A DNA stretch of 44,701 bases from Marinosulfonomonas sp. (lineage in GTDB: Bacteria; Pseudomonadota; Alphaproteobacteria; Rhodobacterales; Rhodobacteraceae). Under the pieces are notes generated by a model that had not been told where the DNA came from, searched no databases, and saw nothing but the letters and a program-made list of their open reading frames with translations. The translations under genes and the position numbers were made by a program. The DNA is taken from the NCBI GenBank assembly GCA_015488685.1, contig WFNH01000103.1, forward strand, positions 1 through 44,701, written 5' to 3'. Positions 44,408 to 44,701 of this stretch are shown here, piece by piece. Position 1 is the stretch's first letter, and the number at the start of each line of letters is the position of its first letter.

Positions 44408-44701
44408 TTATCGCTCCAATATGTTCAACGTCGTGCTGCGGGTTTCCCAGCCGACTTGTTGCAAGGTGGGGGTGGTTTTGTTTTCCTCGGGCCAGCCAAC
44501 GCATAGATAGGCAATCAGCGACCAGCCCGCAGGCACGTCCAGATCACGGGTCAGGCGGGCGGGGTCAAGGATAGAAACCCAGCCAACGCCCAGCCCTTCG
44601 GCCCGCGCCGCCAGCCAGAACTGGGTGATCGCGGCCACCACCGAATAGCGGCGGGTTTCGGGCATGGTGGCAGCGCCAAGGCCTTGTCCTTTGGGGGTCT
44701 C
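44408..44701 (-). CDS. bluB: 5,6-dimethylbenzimidazole synthase BluB, C-terminal part (runs off right edge)
   Basis: BluB breaks FMN with oxygen to form dimethylbenzimidazole, the lower ligand of B12. The frame is open from the window edge to the stop at 44408, 97 residues. MPETRRYSVVAAITQFWLAARAEGLGVGWVSILDP and the later SLIAYLCVGWP segment match BluB and its nitroreductase-like fold. An internal ATG at 44665 is not the true start because the reading frame continues in register to the edge with family-like residues. The N-terminal half lies outside. Confidence 0.92.
   Translation of the reverse strand, partial: ETPKGQGLGAATMPETRRYSVVAAITQFWLAARAEGLGVGWVSILDPARLTRDLDVPAGWSLIAYLCVGWPEENKTTPTLQQVGWETRSTTLNILER

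Noticed and set aside
1-44701. tRNA, rRNA, CRISPR, insertion sequence or prophage
   Set aside because: No T-loop type sequence in a cloverleaf setting, no regular spaced repeats, no transposase, integrase or phage structural gene was seen.

Overview
The window is a gene-dense stretch of a chromosome from an alphaproteobacterium, almost certainly a member of the Rhodobacterales (Roseobacter group). The calls that point there are the conserved cluster rsh-DUF2062-pdxJ-acpS-lepB-rnc-era-DUF1491-recO, the short C-terminal-only HPr kinase next to ChvG/ChvI, the division ATPase MipZ, a DUF6473 protein, and an intergenic element built around CTCCGGCGGGGATATTT. About 59 protein genes are supported. 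I saw no tRNA, rRNA, CRISPR array, insertion sequence, prophage or replication origin.

Layout: (1) 1-1.0 kb, 5' part of ETF:ubiquinone oxidoreductase on the minus strand, running off the left edge. (2) 1.3-6.9 kb, greA, a two-TM unknown, a convergent Lnt-like gene, and a SulP transporter/UspA pair. (3) 7.0-13.1 kb, a MalY/PatB-type aminotransferase, the operon def / degenerate def / fmt, a probably leaderless small membrane gene, and the minus operon ispH-lysE-like-methyltransferase-rnhA. (4) 13.2-22.4 kb, a NYN protein, then folK, rpoZ, rsh and the long run to recO (stringent response, vitamin B6, ACP activation, signal peptidase, RNase III, Era). (5) 22.5-26.5 kb, a META lipoprotein, an alpha/beta hydrolase, an anchored c-type cytochrome, an acyl-CoA dehydrogenase and a secreted DUF3859-like protein. 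(6) 26.5-33.8 kb, pckA divergent from chvI-chvG-hprK-rapZ-EIIA(Man)-HPr plus an acyltransferase: an envelope-sensing two-component system joined to a regulatory PTS. (7) 33.8-40.4 kb, hydroxyacyl-CoA dehydrogenase, DUF6473, etfBA, cobalamin adenosyltransferase, HIG1 protein, SDR, mipZ and a 50-residue lipoprotein. (8) 40.4-44.7 kb, minus-strand genes bluB, rimM, a sulfotransferase-like gene, trmD, rplS, a membrane protein and rpmE.

Several distant genes work together. Acyl-CoA dehydrogenase (24-26 kb) should pass electrons to EtfAB (36-37 kb) and then to ETF-QO (left edge); hydroxyacyl-CoA dehydrogenase takes the next beta-oxidation type step. BluB (lower ligand of B12) and the PduO-type adenosyltransferase both serve B12 cofactor assembly. 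HprK, HPr and EIIA(Man) form a phosphorelay that probably regulates rather than transports, and pckA sits next to it as a plausible carbon-flux target.

No wholly new multi-gene system is evident. The most interesting signals are a peptide deformylase paralogue lacking two key active-site residues inside the def-fmt operon, a promoter that places transcription start on an ATG, a 21-bp-spaced direct repeat and a palindrome between pckA and chvI, a structured lineage-repeat-like element after recO, and a short lipoprotein gene opposite mipZ.
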